A stretch of DNA of 35,793 nucleotides from a virus. The stretch is from the IMG/VR virus record IMGVR_UViG_3300013233_000312, positions 1 through 35,793 of that record, one strand, 5' to 3'. This document shows positions 1 through 8,257 of the stretch, piece after piece (within the stretch, counting starts at the first letter, position 1; every line of letters starts with the position of its first letter). The position numbers were made by a program, and so were the translations under genes. The notes under the pieces were generated by a model, which worked only from the letters and a program-made list of their open reading frames with translations, did not search any database and had not been told where the DNA came from.

Positions 1-28
1 TTTGTGGCCTTGATTTTCTACGCCTTAT

Positions 29-640
29 TTAAAGCCCTACTACCAGCAGAAAATCTTCTTTCACTTTCTGCTTAATGGCTTCCAGACTGTCAAGGTCAGG
101 CACATCACTCAGCAGCACCTCTAAGATGTCGTTGTCATCCAACCCAGCTTTAGCTACTCGCCCATGCTCCTGTCGGATCTCATTTAAGGCACATTTAGCC
201 GCGTACAATTTAGCTATGTCATCCACACCACAACGTGTGGCCAAGGCGCAGATGGCCTCTATGGTCTCTTCATGGATGAAGCTCTTGTACACAATGTCGT
301 CACATAGGTCAGAGGCCGTCACCGAGTCCGTGTAGGCTAAATCCAGCTCGACCAACTCAGCAGCGTCTACGTTGTCTTGTAGCGCCTGAGACAGGCTAAA
401 GTGCAAGATGTCGATGATCTCTAAGTGCTGCTGGATCTGAGACCGACCAGAGGCAGGCTTCCAGTGACAGCCACCTAAGTCATCTTGCAGCTCTGCTGCC
501 TCCATGTAGGTGTAGCGGTACCAAGGACGATCAGCCTTGCGCCAAGTCGTAGAGGGGTCAATCTTATCTTGGGTCTGTTGGTTTAGCTTGTCCTGCATGG
601 CCATCATCTCGACCACTTGATCTAAGGTTAGCTTCTTCAT
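29..640 (-). CDS. dimeric (all-alpha) dUTP diphosphatase
   Basis: Predicted to hydrolyse dUTP to dUMP and PPi, keeping uracil out of phage DNA and supplying dUMP for dTTP synthesis. The 203-aa protein shows the helical NTP-pyrophosphatase signature: QDKLN near residues 16-20, W40-YRYTYMEAAELQDD with E47 and E50, then EIIDILHF with E74 and D77 (the ExxE...ExxD metal-binding pattern). This belongs to the dimeric dUTPase/MazG-like superfamily, not the trimeric beta-fold. The start at 640 gives an ATGA overlap with the upstream gene's stop, typical of translational coupling; an in-frame ATG at 658 would add six residues (MGWYQP). It is the last gene visible on a leftward transcript from the promoter at 1190-1218. 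Family call fairly sure; substrate inferred. Confidence 0.85.
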   Translation of the reverse strand: MKKLTLDQVVEMMAMQDKLNQQTQDKIDPSTTWRKADRPWYRYTYMEAAELQDDLGGCHWKPASGRSQIQQHLEIIDILHFSLSQALQDNVDAAELVELDLAYTDSVTASDLCDDIVYKSFIHEETIEAICALATRCGVDDIAKLYAAKCALNEIRQEHGRVAKAGLDDNDILEVLLSDVPDLDSLEAIKQKVKEDFLLVVGL

Positions 641-1158
641 CGGTTGGTACCATCCCAATAAGCCCGTGCTTCTGCTGGGGTGGCAAAGCTCAAGCCGTCA
701 GGCCGAGGTGTGTGTACAATGATGGCCTCTTCTGACAGCGCGCGCAGGTCACGGGCTTCATCCACGTTGATGTCCTCTTCCAGCAACATCTGAGTGATCT
801 CATCCTGACGCTTCTTCAAAGCGCGTTTCTGCGCTGCGTAGACATTGATGCCGTGGCTACAGGCATGCGCGTAGCCGGTGCGGCCACCTTTTTTGACCCC
901 GAAGTGTGCCAGCCCCATCTTGGCCTCATCGGCTGCTGTAGTGCCTGGTAGTGCAATAGGCTCATAGCATTGATGATAAGAACACCACAGGTGAATGATT
1001 TGGCCGTTAGCCGATTTAAGCACCACTGCTTTATTAGAGCGTTGAGCTTTCATTAGCTCCACGGCGTTCTCATACATAGCGGCAACGGTTAGCCCACGGC
1101 GCATACTCTCTAATAGCAGTTCGTTGATCTCGTTATAGCGTTTTAGTACGGTAGCCAT
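637..1158 (-). CDS. hypothetical protein with Cys/His cluster
   Basis: I do not recognise this 173-aa protein. It is the first gene of the short leftward operon and is coupled to the dUTPase gene by an ATGA overlap. Residues about 58-105 hold a Cys/His-rich segment (WCSYHQCYEP, then HFG and HACSHG) that could bind zinc, followed by a basic helix (QKRALKKRQDE) and an acidic helical C-terminus. The gene lies just downstream of a good sigma70 promoter and has AGAGGA upstream of the ATG at 1158, so it is probably expressed early. A nucleic-acid-binding or host-takeover role is possible but only inferred. Confidence 0.7.
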   Translation of the reverse strand: MATVLKRYNEINELLLESMRRGLTVAAMYENAVELMKAQRSNKAVVLKSANGQIIHLWCSYHQCYEPIALPGTTAADEAKMGLAHFGVKKGGRTGYAHACSHGINVYAAQKRALKKRQDEITQMLLEEDINVDEARDLRALSEEAIIVHTPRPDGLSFATPAEARAYWDGTNR

Positions 1159-1189
1159 CTGTTAAATCCTCTTAGTTAAGTGAGGCTGC

Positions 1190-1218
1190 ATTATGCCAGT
1201 GTCTACTAGCTACGTCAA
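1190..1218 (-). promoter_or_regulatory. leftward sigma70 promoter for dUTPase operon
   Basis: Reading leftward, TTGACG (1218-1213) is followed by a 17-bp spacer and CATAAT (1195-1190). One mismatch in each hexamer and ideal spacing make this a strong host-type promoter. Expected start is near 1183, with a 25-nt leader before the ATG at 1158. Confidence 0.8.
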
Positions 1219-1254
1219 CAGCTATTCACTCTTACCTTTACAGAGTCAGTGCAG

Positions 1255-1269
1255 AGTTTAACTTAAACT
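1255..1269. repeat. 15-bp perfect palindrome between divergent promoters
   Basis: AGTTTAACTTAAACT is a perfect 7-1-7 inverted repeat. It lies between the leftward promoter (1190-1218) and the -10 of the rightward early promoter (1294-1299), directly upstream of where the rightward -35 should be. That is a natural place for an operator. Related AGTT(N)AACTTA words occur near 4417, 27270 and 34451, also in or at the edge of gaps between genes. Confidence 0.5.
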
Positions 1270-1270
1270 A

Positions 1271-1299
1271 TTTCCTTTTTACTTTTGTTTGTGTATACT
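1271..1299 (+). promoter_or_regulatory. rightward early promoter
   Basis: A good -10 box TATACT lies at 1294-1299, 28 nt upstream of the first rightward gene. No convincing -35 is present (TTTCCT at 1271-1276 with a 17-bp spacer), so activity may need an activator or the T-rich upstream tract. The -10 context GTGTATACTGGCCG resembles GCGTATACTAGCGG at the SSB promoter, suggesting a shared early class. Confidence 0.6.
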
Positions 1300-1327
1300 G
1301 GCCGCTCACTTGGCGTAGGAGGTACAG

Positions 1328-1510
1328 ATGACCCTTTATAAGAGAGCAGCAGCGTATTATGACGATGCTGTAGCACGACAAGCGGCGGCGCTCATGGATG
1401 ACCACGACGAACGCATTTTAGATGCCGTCTATGAGATTGCCGACCGCATCTTACAAGAGCAACTATTTGATAAACAAGAGGAATTAGGCTATGACACAGA
1501 TGAAAACTAA
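1328..1510 (+). CDS. small acidic hypothetical protein
   Basis: First gene of the rightward early operon; 60 residues, mostly helical and acidic at the C-terminus (EELGYDTDEN). A strong GGAGG lies 5 nt upstream of the ATG. No family is recognised. The size and first-gene position are typical of phage early proteins that bind host targets, but nothing in the sequence shows such a role. It overlaps the next gene by 20 nt in another frame. Confidence 0.7.
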   Translation: MTLYKRAAAYYDDAVARQAAALMDDHDERILDAVYEIADRILQEQLFDKQEELGYDTDEN

Positions 1511-1781
1511 AGTGAACTTATTATTCCAAGGCTCAGATCAAGAGGCTAAGCTGTTGCAAGTGACGTACTCGCACATATCAAGTAGCCCCGACCCAAGCCT
1601 CATCATTGCTCACCCCAAGCAGCCGGTAGATCGGCGGTTCTGGTGGTGTTCAGATCTTGAAGACCACATCGTATCCATTGGTTCAAGCCATTGGCTGCGC
1701 CATAAGAGTGTCCCTATGCCCCGCGAACCACTGGGTGCGTCAGAGTTTAACCAATGGCTCCACAGCCAGTTCGATGTATAA
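1491..1781 (+). CDS. small hypothetical protein
   Basis: A 96-aa protein of unknown function, rich in Trp, His and Ser in its second half (RRFWWCSDLEDH, SSHWLRH). Its start overlaps the end of the preceding gene, with GAGGA eight bases upstream of the ATG at 1491; a second in-frame ATG at 1500 is possible. No membrane segment or signal peptide is seen. Kept as real because it fits the operon's tight packing and has a ribosome binding site. Confidence 0.65.
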   Translation: MTQMKTKVNLLFQGSDQEAKLLQVTYSHISSSPDPSLIIAHPKQPVDRRFWWCSDLEDHIVSIGSSHWLRHKSVPMPREPLGASEFNQWLHSQFDV

Positions 1782-1791
1782 GGAGTAACTA

Positions 1792-2115
1792 ATGAGAAAC
1801 CAAACATCAACAAGAGCGCGGCGCAAGCTGATCGGCTACGATACGTTGACCGAGTGCGTTGCTAGGGTGCGTGTGGGCATCCCACTAGCCTTAGTTATTA
1901 GGCAGCTTGACCTGCCAATCAGTCGCCCCGTAGCGGCTGCCTTAGTGGGCTACTTTAAGGAGGCTAGAGGGGCTGATAGTGTAACTGTGCGGGACGCTAT
2001 AGACAAAAGCCTATTCCCTTCATGGATGAAGGCTGATTCCGGCGTGGCAGAAAGCCCTAAAGGGCTGGCCTACCACGGCACATTCCCTTATGGGGCTTGG
2101 GAGGACGCGCAGTGA
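1792..2115 (+). CDS. hypothetical basic, helical protein
   Basis: A 107-aa protein with a basic N-terminus (TRARRKLIGYDT) and a helical core (residues about 16-57) that has a faint helix-turn-helix look (IPLALVIRQLDLPISRPVAAALVGYF). It is preceded by AAGGAG and ends overlapping the GTG start of the primase-helicase gene (GTGA). A DNA-binding or primase-accessory role is plausible from position only. No family recognised. Confidence 0.65.
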   Translation: MRNQTSTRARRKLIGYDTLTECVARVRVGIPLALVIRQLDLPISRPVAAALVGYFKEARGADSVTVRDAIDKSLFPSWMKADSGVAESPKGLAYHGTFPYGAWEDAQ

Positions 2116-4361
2116 TACAGAATCTAATGCCCTACATCACGAGGGGCTACCACACAGTCCCCTTGAGCGGTAAGTTAGCTAGGGACAGCAAAGGCAAAAA
2201 ATCCATCCCCAGCTTTGAGCTAGGTTGGCGAGAGAAGTACACAGGCACCAAATCAACAAAGGCGGCCACTTTAGGTGGGCTGTTGACCGGTAAACTTAGT
2301 GGTGTTGTGGCTGTTGATTGTGACAGCCAAGCAACCACGGACTTGTTTAAACAACTTGACCCTTATAATGAGGTGGTGTTTGTCAGTGAAGGCAAACAAG
2401 ACAGTGACGGCAACGACATAAGAGCCGCCACCTACCTGTACCAGTACGAAGGCGCTCCTACAGAGTCGTTCTCACGCAATGACAACGTGCTTAAATTAGA
2501 CTACTTTGCCGATGGGGGGTTCGTCTACGCGGCTACAGAAGCCAATAAGACCAAGCGCAACATCGAAGCAGCCGTGCTGGACAAGTTGCGACCAATGCCC
2601 CAAGCCATTAAGGACGTTCTGTTAGCTGTCATGCCGTCTAAAACAAGCGCGGACGCTATGGCCGTGGCTAATAAAACGTGGGATCTTAACCTAAAGCCGC
2701 AAATTGAGCAGATGGTCGCAACAGGCAAGCCTAACCGCAGTCTGTTTAAGATCCTCACACCTAAAGACTTTCGTGACTTACCAGCGTATCAGCAGGTGGG
2801 CTGGTTGCACCCCGCCGATGTGCCAGACGGACGTGGCAGTGAGTACATGAGCAAGGTGTCAGCTATCTTAGGTGCCGACTGCTCTGTGGACGAAGAGCTG
2901 TACCTCTCAGGGATGTTTTGCATCAATGGCATGTTTAAGCAGCCAATGCCCACTAAACGCCTTGAGGCTACCATCACCGATCCTATGGTGGAGGGGCGCG
3001 CCGCCGTCAACGGCGAGGTTATCTGGCAGTTTGATGAAAACTGGGAGGCCAGCCGCTTAGCCATCGCAACAAAACGGCATGAGCTGGTAGAGGGCTTCTA
3101 TGACCCCAGCCGCATGGCCTACTATTTAGTTAATCAGGTGCAGAGTAAGTATCTAAGGTTCGATAAATTCGATGGCCTGTACCAGCACATTGAAGCCATC
3201 GCTGCCAGCATCCCTAAAAAAGCCAACATCAAAGCGTCTATGCCTTTGGTCGATGTTAGCTCTAACCCCCGCCGAGAGTTCGGGTTCTATGGTGCCGATG
3301 TGGACAATTTCAACACCTTTGTGCAGACCCCTGAACTGGCGGTATTCCGCAACCCAGCAGCGTACAGTGTGAATTACAAAGAGCCTATTTACACGCTGAA
3401 ATACCTAAAGACGCTGATCCCGTGCGATACCATGCGCGATTACATCTTAGGTCATCTAAAGTACAAGCTGAATACGTTCGATTACTCACCTGTGGTGCTG
3501 TATTTGATGGGCGTAGCAGGCTCAGGCAAAGACACGCTGTTTAAAATCATCCAGCGGCTTATCGGAGAGCCATCCACCGCCGCCCCAACAGCCAAAAGCT
3601 TCACCGAGCTTTATAACCCCTACATGCTGGATACCTATTTTGTGCAGCTTGATGAGTACGGCGACCAACTCTCGCACAAGTCAGAGCAGGACGCTGTGTT
3701 AGGTAAGCTTAAAGCCTACACAGGTAAGCGAGCTGTGGACGTGCGGCTTATGCGGACGGACAGTTTCCAGCATCTACATAATGTCACGTTTATTCTGACC
3801 GCTAACCGCAACCCACTGGTGCTAGATGCCGATGACCGGCGTGTGGCTTACTGCAACACGCCCAACAAGTTAGGTAACGAGGGTTGGGTGGAGCAGCTTG
3901 GTGGGCTGTCTGTGTTAATGGACACAATCGAAAAAGAGTCGTTAGACTTTAGCTACTGGCTGGCAGAAGAGGCTAAATCACTGACAGCCGATGAGTACAT
4001 GGAACCCCCTGCAACCGCAGAGAAGAAAACCCTCATTGCGTCGATGTTCTCGGCAGGCCGCAAACTTGAGTACATGCTAATGAATGAGATGTACACAGAG
4101 TTGGACGCGCTGGCGAATGACTACGGGGTGCCGGACTTGATGAAGCAGGCCAACGCTGGCTGCATCACCGAGGACGCGCTGTTTGAGTTATACCTAGAGC
4201 TAACAGACGATGCTGGGACGATGCGTGGCCTGACAAAGAGCCTAGCGGACATTCCGCGCAAGCGCACAACAGTCAAAGGGGCGAGAGCCTTTCTGTACAT
4301 CCCAGCGCACCTAGACCGCTGGCACAGACGGCGTTCAGTAGGCGCAACAAGCGCAATATAA
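2112..4361 (+). CDS. bifunctional primase-helicase (AEP primase + SF3/D5-like helicase)
   Basis: Replicative primase-helicase expected to unwind DNA at the fork and make primers. The N-terminal part holds an archaeo-eukaryotic primase-like motif, VVAVDCDSQ with D69 and D71. The C-terminal part is a superfamily 3 / D5-type ATPase: Walker A GVAGSGKDT near residue 466, Walker B FVQLDEYGD near 512 and sensor LTANRN near 562, followed by ADDRR. I choose GTG at 2112: GGGAGGA sits 6 nt upstream and the start overlaps the previous stop as GTGA. The longer TTG frame at 2097 would bury that ribosome binding site. About 749 aa, normal for such fusions. It replaces the T7-type gp4 and fits a phage lacking a separate helicase loader. 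Confidence 0.9.
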   Translation: MIQNLMPYITRGYHTVPLSGKLARDSKGKKSIPSFELGWREKYTGTKSTKAATLGGLLTGKLSGVVAVDCDSQATTDLFKQLDPYNEVVFVSEGKQDSDGNDIRAATYLYQYEGAPTESFSRNDNVLKLDYFADGGFVYAATEANKTKRNIEAAVLDKLRPMPQAIKDVLLAVMPSKTSADAMAVANKTWDLNLKPQIEQMVATGKPNRSLFKILTPKDFRDLPAYQQVGWLHPADVPDGRGSEYMSKVSAILGADCSVDEELYLSGMFCINGMFKQPMPTKRLEATITDPMVEGRAAVNGEVIWQFDENWEASRLAIATKRHELVEGFYDPSRMAYYLVNQVQSKYLRFDKFDGLYQHIEAIAASIPKKANIKASMPLVDVSSNPRREFGFYGADVDNFNTFVQTPELAVFRNPAAYSVNYKEPIYTLKYLKTLIPCDTMRDYILGHLKYKLNTFDYSPVVLYLMGVAGSGKDTLFKIIQRLIGEPSTAAPTAKSFTELYNPYMLDTYFVQLDEYGDQLSHKSEQDAVLGKLKAYTGKRAVDVRLMRTDSFQHLHNVTFILTANRNPLVLDADDRRVAYCNTPNKLGNEGWVEQLGGLSVLMDTIEKESLDFSYWLAEEAKSLTADEYMEPPATAEKKTLIASMFSAGRKLEYMLMNEMYTELDALANDYGVPDLMKQANAGCITEDALFELYLELTDDAGTMRGLTKSLADIPRKRTTVKGARAFLYIPAHLDRWHRRRSVGATSAI

Positions 4362-4364
4362 AAT

Positions 4365-4419
4365 AGTTGTTGCGGACAACTCAAAAAAGCGTATACTAGC
4401 GGACACTCCATTACGGAGT
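4365..4419 (+). promoter_or_regulatory. rightward promoter with overlapping palindrome, upstream of SSB
   Basis: TTGCGG (4370-4375), 16-bp spacer, TATACT (4392-4397) form a sigma70-like promoter in the 99-bp gap before the SSB gene. The -35 is embedded in an inverted repeat AGTTGT-N5-ACAACT (4365-4381), a likely operator. The leader then carries a second small hairpin, ACTCC-ATTAC-GGAGT (4405-4419), and the ssb start codon is 41 nt further on. Extra transcription here would raise SSB and polymerase dosage relative to the first operon genes. Confidence 0.65.
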
Positions 4420-4460
4420 TAACTTAAAACGAACTAACAGACCTTAAAAGGATCTATCTA

Positions 4461-5132
4461 ATGGCTAAATACTACGGTACGAAAATCAAAACCCCAGTGG
4501 GTGACTTGGCTTGGGTCAACATTGTTGACGGGCAGAGCTACATGGGCGGCGCGGAGAAGTTTCAGGCTACGCTGGAGTTGAAAACAGATTCCGAAGAGTG
4601 CCAAAGCTTGATTAAGCTAATCCGCGAAGAGTGGAAGGAGAACAAAGCTAAAGGCGCTAAGAACCCTAAGATGCCATTCAGCGTGAAGCGCCGTAAAACC
4701 GATGAAGAAGATGAAAACGGCGACCCCGTGTATGAGGACACCGACTACACCAAATTCACCGCGTCCACCCGTAAGTTCAACGCTAAAGGTGACTTGCAGA
4801 AGGTGCAGGTGTTCAATGCTAAAGGCGCACCCGTCTCTTTAGGTACTCAGCAAATTGGTAACGGTAGCCGTGGCTTGCTTATGGCCACTTGCAAAGTCTA
4901 CACAATCCAAGATCCAACTACTAAGGTGATCGGTAATTGTGGTGTGAGTCTGTACTTGTCAGGCATTCAGTTAGCTAAGTTCATCCCTTACGCTGCCGAT
5001 GCCGTGGAGGCTCCTACAGCTCTTGACGAAGGCGACTTTGACGGCGTGGAGCCTGAGCTTAAAGAAGAGGCAGGCAGCCCCACCACAGCTACCCGTCGTG
5101 ACGAAGACGATGCACCTACTGTAGAGCTTTAA
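4461..5132 (+). CDS. single-stranded DNA-binding protein (T7 gp2.5-like)
   Basis: A 223-aa protein that opens MAKYYGTKIKTPVGDLAWVNI and contains an OB-fold-like beta-rich core followed by a long acidic C-terminal tail (residues about 190-223, ending DEDDAPTVEL). That tail is the hallmark of phage SSBs of the gp2.5 type, where it contacts the polymerase and helicase. The charged insert KRRKTDEEDENGDPVYED falls mid-protein. Its place between the primase-helicase and the DNA polymerase supports the call. An AAAAGGA ribosome binding site precedes the ATG, and the gene has its own promoter. The family assignment rests on architecture and context, not on a strict motif. Confidence 0.75.
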   Translation: MAKYYGTKIKTPVGDLAWVNIVDGQSYMGGAEKFQATLELKTDSEECQSLIKLIREEWKENKAKGAKNPKMPFSVKRRKTDEEDENGDPVYEDTDYTKFTASTRKFNAKGDLQKVQVFNAKGAPVSLGTQQIGNGSRGLLMATCKVYTIQDPTTKVIGNCGVSLYLSGIQLAKFIPYAADAVEAPTALDEGDFDGVEPELKEEAGSPTTATRRDEDDAPTVEL

Positions 5133-5185
5133 CCCAACAGACTGCTGCCGCTGCGGTGGCAGTCTCTAAACTAGGAGTTACGAAA

Positions 5186-6880
5186 ATGAAAAAAACACCT
5201 TACATGCGGGTTCCTCTCGCACAGATTAAGCCAGACGCTTCAAAAATACTCTGCTTTGATGTAGAGACAGACGGGTTCTATGGGGCAGTCCAGTTAGCTC
5301 AATTTTATCAGGAAGGCGACCACAGCGTACTTATGGTAGCTACGCCTGACCCGTATCAATTAGCGGGTGTCTTAGCCACCTTCATCGAAGATGGCGGCAG
5401 CATAGCCTGCCATAACGCCAGCTATGAGATAAGTACAATTCAACGGCAGACCGGCGTAACACTGGACGTTACAGGGTTCGTTGACACGTTTTATCTAGCC
5501 CGTCAATCCCTACCACGACTGGGGTCATTTAGTTTAGATAAGGTCATGACGCACGTCTTAGGCACCGACCCGTACGAAGCTCAAGGGCTGGACAAAAAGA
5601 CGCTGCAAAAAAGCCGATGGACTGGGGAGTTATCAGCAGACCAACTAACCTACGCCGCGACCGATGTTTATTACATGCCAGAAGTGTTAGCAGCCGTGTC
5701 GGATGTTAAAGACTCCTTGACCTATAAGCTGGATATGCTGTCCGTGGCCGCTGCTTTGCCCATGCAGCAGTGCGGTATGCCCTTCTTAGCCGGTGAAGCC
5801 AGAGCCTTCATTGCCGAGGCCGAGGGGAATTTAGCGCCTTTAGTTAGCTACCTGCCAGAAGGCTTAAATGTTAATAGCTATAAGCAGGTAAGGGCGCTTC
5901 TAGGCACTGACCAGTCCGACGGGCTGTTCTTAGCGTCCTTAGCAGCCGCTGGTGACACCACAGTGCAGGCTATTATCGAAGTCAAGAAGCTAAAGAAGCA
6001 GATCAGCACCACCAAAAAGTACCTAAAGGCATCGGTCGGTGGGCGAATTTACGGTGTCTTTAGCCCTTCCACACGCTCTGGCCGGTTTAGCTGCAAAGAA
6101 GACAACCTGCAACAGATCCCAAGGGCATTGAAGAAGCTCTTCGGCGTTACACCTGACTCAGGTATGGTGCTGGTGTACAGCGATTACAGCCAGTTGGAGC
6201 TGCGTATTGTTGCGGCCATTACTGGCGACTCCGCAATGGTTGAGGCGTACCGCAACAACGAAGATCTCCACACCCTCACAGACGCTATGGTTGTTAGCAG
6301 GGGTGGCGAACGTACAGGAAGGTCTCGCACAATTGCCAAAGGCTGTAACTTTAACCTCCTGTACGGTGGGGGCGCTGGGATGCTTGGTAGCATTCTTCTT
6401 AAGCAGGCTGGGTTAGTCATCCCAGAGCAAGAGCTACGGAACAACAAACGCAAGTGGCACAATTTATACCGTGGCGTGACCCGATGGCAGCAGAAAGGCA
6501 TCAAAGACCACGAGCAAGGGCTGCTAGGGTCTACGCTGCTGGGGCGGCTGTATAAAGGGGATCGGATGACCGATCAGCTCAACATTGAGAACCAAGGCTC
6601 AGGAGCAGAGGTGGCTAAGCTAGCTCTGCATTACATGCACAAAGCAGGCATAACCCACAGTTTAGGTGACTTTATCCACGATTCGTACATTGCCATCGTA
6701 CCTAAAGGAGAGGCCGAAGCGACCGCGACCATCATGGGGGAGTGCATGCAAAAAGCGTGGTTCCAAGTCATCGCTAACGCTAAGGTGACAGACTTACCTA
6801 TGCCTGTGGACGTGTTCATCGGCACTAATTGGGGTGCTATTGAAGCAGGCCAATTCGACAAACAGATTTCATTCGCTTAG
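5186..6880 (+). CDS. family A DNA polymerase with 3'-5' exonuclease
   Basis: Replicative Pol I-type polymerase of 564 aa, compact compared with T7 gp5 (704 aa). Exonuclease motifs: CFDVETDG (about residues 23-30), CHNASYE and YAATDVYY. Polymerase motifs: A at YSDYSQLELR (about 332-340), B at RTIAKGCNFNLLYGGG (about 380) and C at IHDSY (about 497). Motif C has Ser where E. coli Pol I has Glu (HDE). The residue aligned with E. coli F762 is Phe. The start at 5186 follows AGGAGTTAC with good spacing; an upstream in-frame start at 5156 has no such site. It follows the SSB gene and precedes the dNMP kinase in the replication operon. Confidence 0.93.
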   Translation: MKKTPYMRVPLAQIKPDASKILCFDVETDGFYGAVQLAQFYQEGDHSVLMVATPDPYQLAGVLATFIEDGGSIACHNASYEISTIQRQTGVTLDVTGFVDTFYLARQSLPRLGSFSLDKVMTHVLGTDPYEAQGLDKKTLQKSRWTGELSADQLTYAATDVYYMPEVLAAVSDVKDSLTYKLDMLSVAAALPMQQCGMPFLAGEARAFIAEAEGNLAPLVSYLPEGLNVNSYKQVRALLGTDQSDGLFLASLAAAGDTTVQAIIEVKKLKKQISTTKKYLKASVGGRIYGVFSPSTRSGRFSCKEDNLQQIPRALKKLFGVTPDSGMVLVYSDYSQLELRIVAAITGDSAMVEAYRNNEDLHTLTDAMVVSRGGERTGRSRTIAKGCNFNLLYGGGAGMLGSILLKQAGLVIPEQELRNNKRKWHNLYRGVTRWQQKGIKDHEQGLLGSTLLGRLYKGDRMTDQLNIENQGSGAEVAKLALHYMHKAGITHSLGDFIHDSYIAIVPKGEAEATATIMGECMQKAWFQVIANAKVTDLPMPVDVFIGTNWGAIEAGQFDKQISFA

Positions 6881-6889
6881 GAGATTATT

Positions 6890-7447
6890 ATGAGTACATT
6901 GGTTATTTTTGAAGGTTGTGACAACAGCGGCAAAACAACAGTGGCCAAGGCCGTTGCCAAACACCTAGGGTATACGTACCAGCACGGGGGCGCAGCCACC
7001 CCGCACACCCGCACGGTCTACGCCGAGCATCTAAGTTTGGTCGGGCAGCCTGTTGTGCTGGATCGCACCCGCCTGATCTCCCACCCTGTCTACGACTGTA
7101 TCTTAGGTGATGGTGAAGCGGCAGAGTTACATAGAGCAGCCGTTTTGATGGAGGCTTTAGTGGTCACGAACAATGTTATTTTAGTTTTGTGCCTGCCGCC
7201 TAAAAGTGTTGCTTTGGATATGTCTACACACATCGTCAAAGCGCACGATACAGAGGCGCACTTAAAGGCCGTGGCGCAGCATAAAGAGGCTTTGTATATG
7301 GCTTACGAAGATCTAAACAACCACTTCCACTCCATAGAGAACCCCATCGTGGGAGCGCAGCCTGCGTACCTCACTTACGATTACACCAAAGCGTCCCTGC
7401 AAACTCTGTCGGAGGCTGTAGAGCTTATGGTGCAGGCTAATGACTGA
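6890..7447 (+). CDS. deoxynucleoside/thymidylate kinase-like P-loop kinase
   Basis: A 185-aa P-loop protein opening MSTLVIFEGCDNSGKTTVAK, with the Walker A motif at residues 9-17 in the form typical of thymidylate kinases (FEGxDxSGKTT). A DR motif follows (VVLDRTRLISH, D58-R59), also typical of dTMP/dNMP kinases. It probably phosphorylates a dNMP to dNDP, feeding the polymerase encoded just upstream. The exact nucleotide is not readable from sequence. GGAGATTATT precedes the ATG. The start of the next gene overlaps its last eight bases. Confidence 0.8.
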   Translation: MSTLVIFEGCDNSGKTTVAKAVAKHLGYTYQHGGAATPHTRTVYAEHLSLVGQPVVLDRTRLISHPVYDCILGDGEAAELHRAAVLMEALVVTNNVILVLCLPPKSVALDMSTHIVKAHDTEAHLKAVAQHKEALYMAYEDLNNHFHSIENPIVGAQPAYLTYDYTKASLQTLSEAVELMVQAND

Positions 7448-8255
7448 CTATGAGCTAAAGACAGACCTTGTGATCCGACCAAGCTCTCTGTCCACATCAC
7501 TTAGTTGTGGGTGGAGCTGGTTCAATACGCACATGCTTGGCAGGCAGTCCATGCCAAGTAACCGCGCTGCCATCGGTACCGGTGTCCATGCCGGTGTGGA
7601 GCGGCTGTGGTTGGAGGCACAAAAGACAGGGCGCTTAGGCTCTGGCCTCACAGAATACGTCGATGCTGCCCAAGAAGAGTACAAAAAAGCCGCCGAAGAG
7701 GTGGTGCTTGACGAAGGCGAGACCGTTAGCGGCGCTCAAGAGGAGGTAGAGGCGGGGGTCAAATCTTATTTAGGTGACATTGCGCCCTACGCTGATATTC
7801 CCGATGACGTAGAGGTGCGGTACACGGTAAAAGTGCCAAACAGCCCGATCATTAAAGCCATCAGCGGCACCTTAGATTATCGTGCCGGTGGTGTGATCTC
7901 CGATGTTAAGACCTCAAAGCGTAAGCCTGTTCTTAATAACTACGACTTGCAGCAGACCACCTACAAATTGTTGGTGGAGGCTAATGGCATCCCAGTAGAG
8001 CGTAACCTAATCCACGGTGTTGTGTTCAAAAAGACCGGCGTAGAGGGCAGCATTTTAGAGCTGCCCCCAGAACAGGCCGATGAGCGGATGGCGTTCACCA
8101 AAGTTACGCTTAAGAGCCTGATAGCCAGAGCCAATGCCGTAGCCGAGGGCGTAGACCCTAAGCTGGTGTTCAGCGGCAACCCTAAACATTACCTGTGCAG
8201 TGAAAAATACTGTGCCTTGTACAAAGAGTGCGGATTCCGCAAAGGTTGGGATTGA
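7440..8255 (+). CDS. PD-(D/E)XK exonuclease of the Cas4/RecB family, Fe-S type
   Basis: A 271-aa nuclease expected to resect DNA ends during recombination-dependent replication. Visible: RPSSLST near the start, GTGVHAGVE with H50 and E54, ISGTLDYR with D146, ISDVKTSKRKP with D155 and K157 (the PD-(D/E)XK core) and YDLQQTTY, a QxxxY-like motif. One N-terminal Cys (C23) and three C-terminal Cys (C253, C258, C264 in YLCSEKYCALYKEC) match the four-cysteine iron-sulphur layout of Cas4/AddB-type nucleases. It overlaps the kinase gene and sits before the helicase and ligase genes. It is not evidence of a CRISPR system: no array or other cas gene is present. Confidence 0.85.
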   Translation: MTDYELKTDLVIRPSSLSTSLSCGWSWFNTHMLGRQSMPSNRAAIGTGVHAGVERLWLEAQKTGRLGSGLTEYVDAAQEEYKKAAEEVVLDEGETVSGAQEEVEAGVKSYLGDIAPYADIPDDVEVRYTVKVPNSPIIKAISGTLDYRAGGVISDVKTSKRKPVLNNYDLQQTTYKLLVEANGIPVERNLIHGVVFKKTGVEGSILELPPEQADERMAFTKVTLKSLIARANAVAEGVDPKLVFSGNPKHYLCSEKYCALYKECGFRKGWD

Positions 8256-8257
8256 TT

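Noticed and set aside
7440-8255. Cas4-like nuclease as sign of a CRISPR system
   Set aside because: No repeat-spacer array and no other cas gene in the window; such nucleases are ordinary phage recombination genes.
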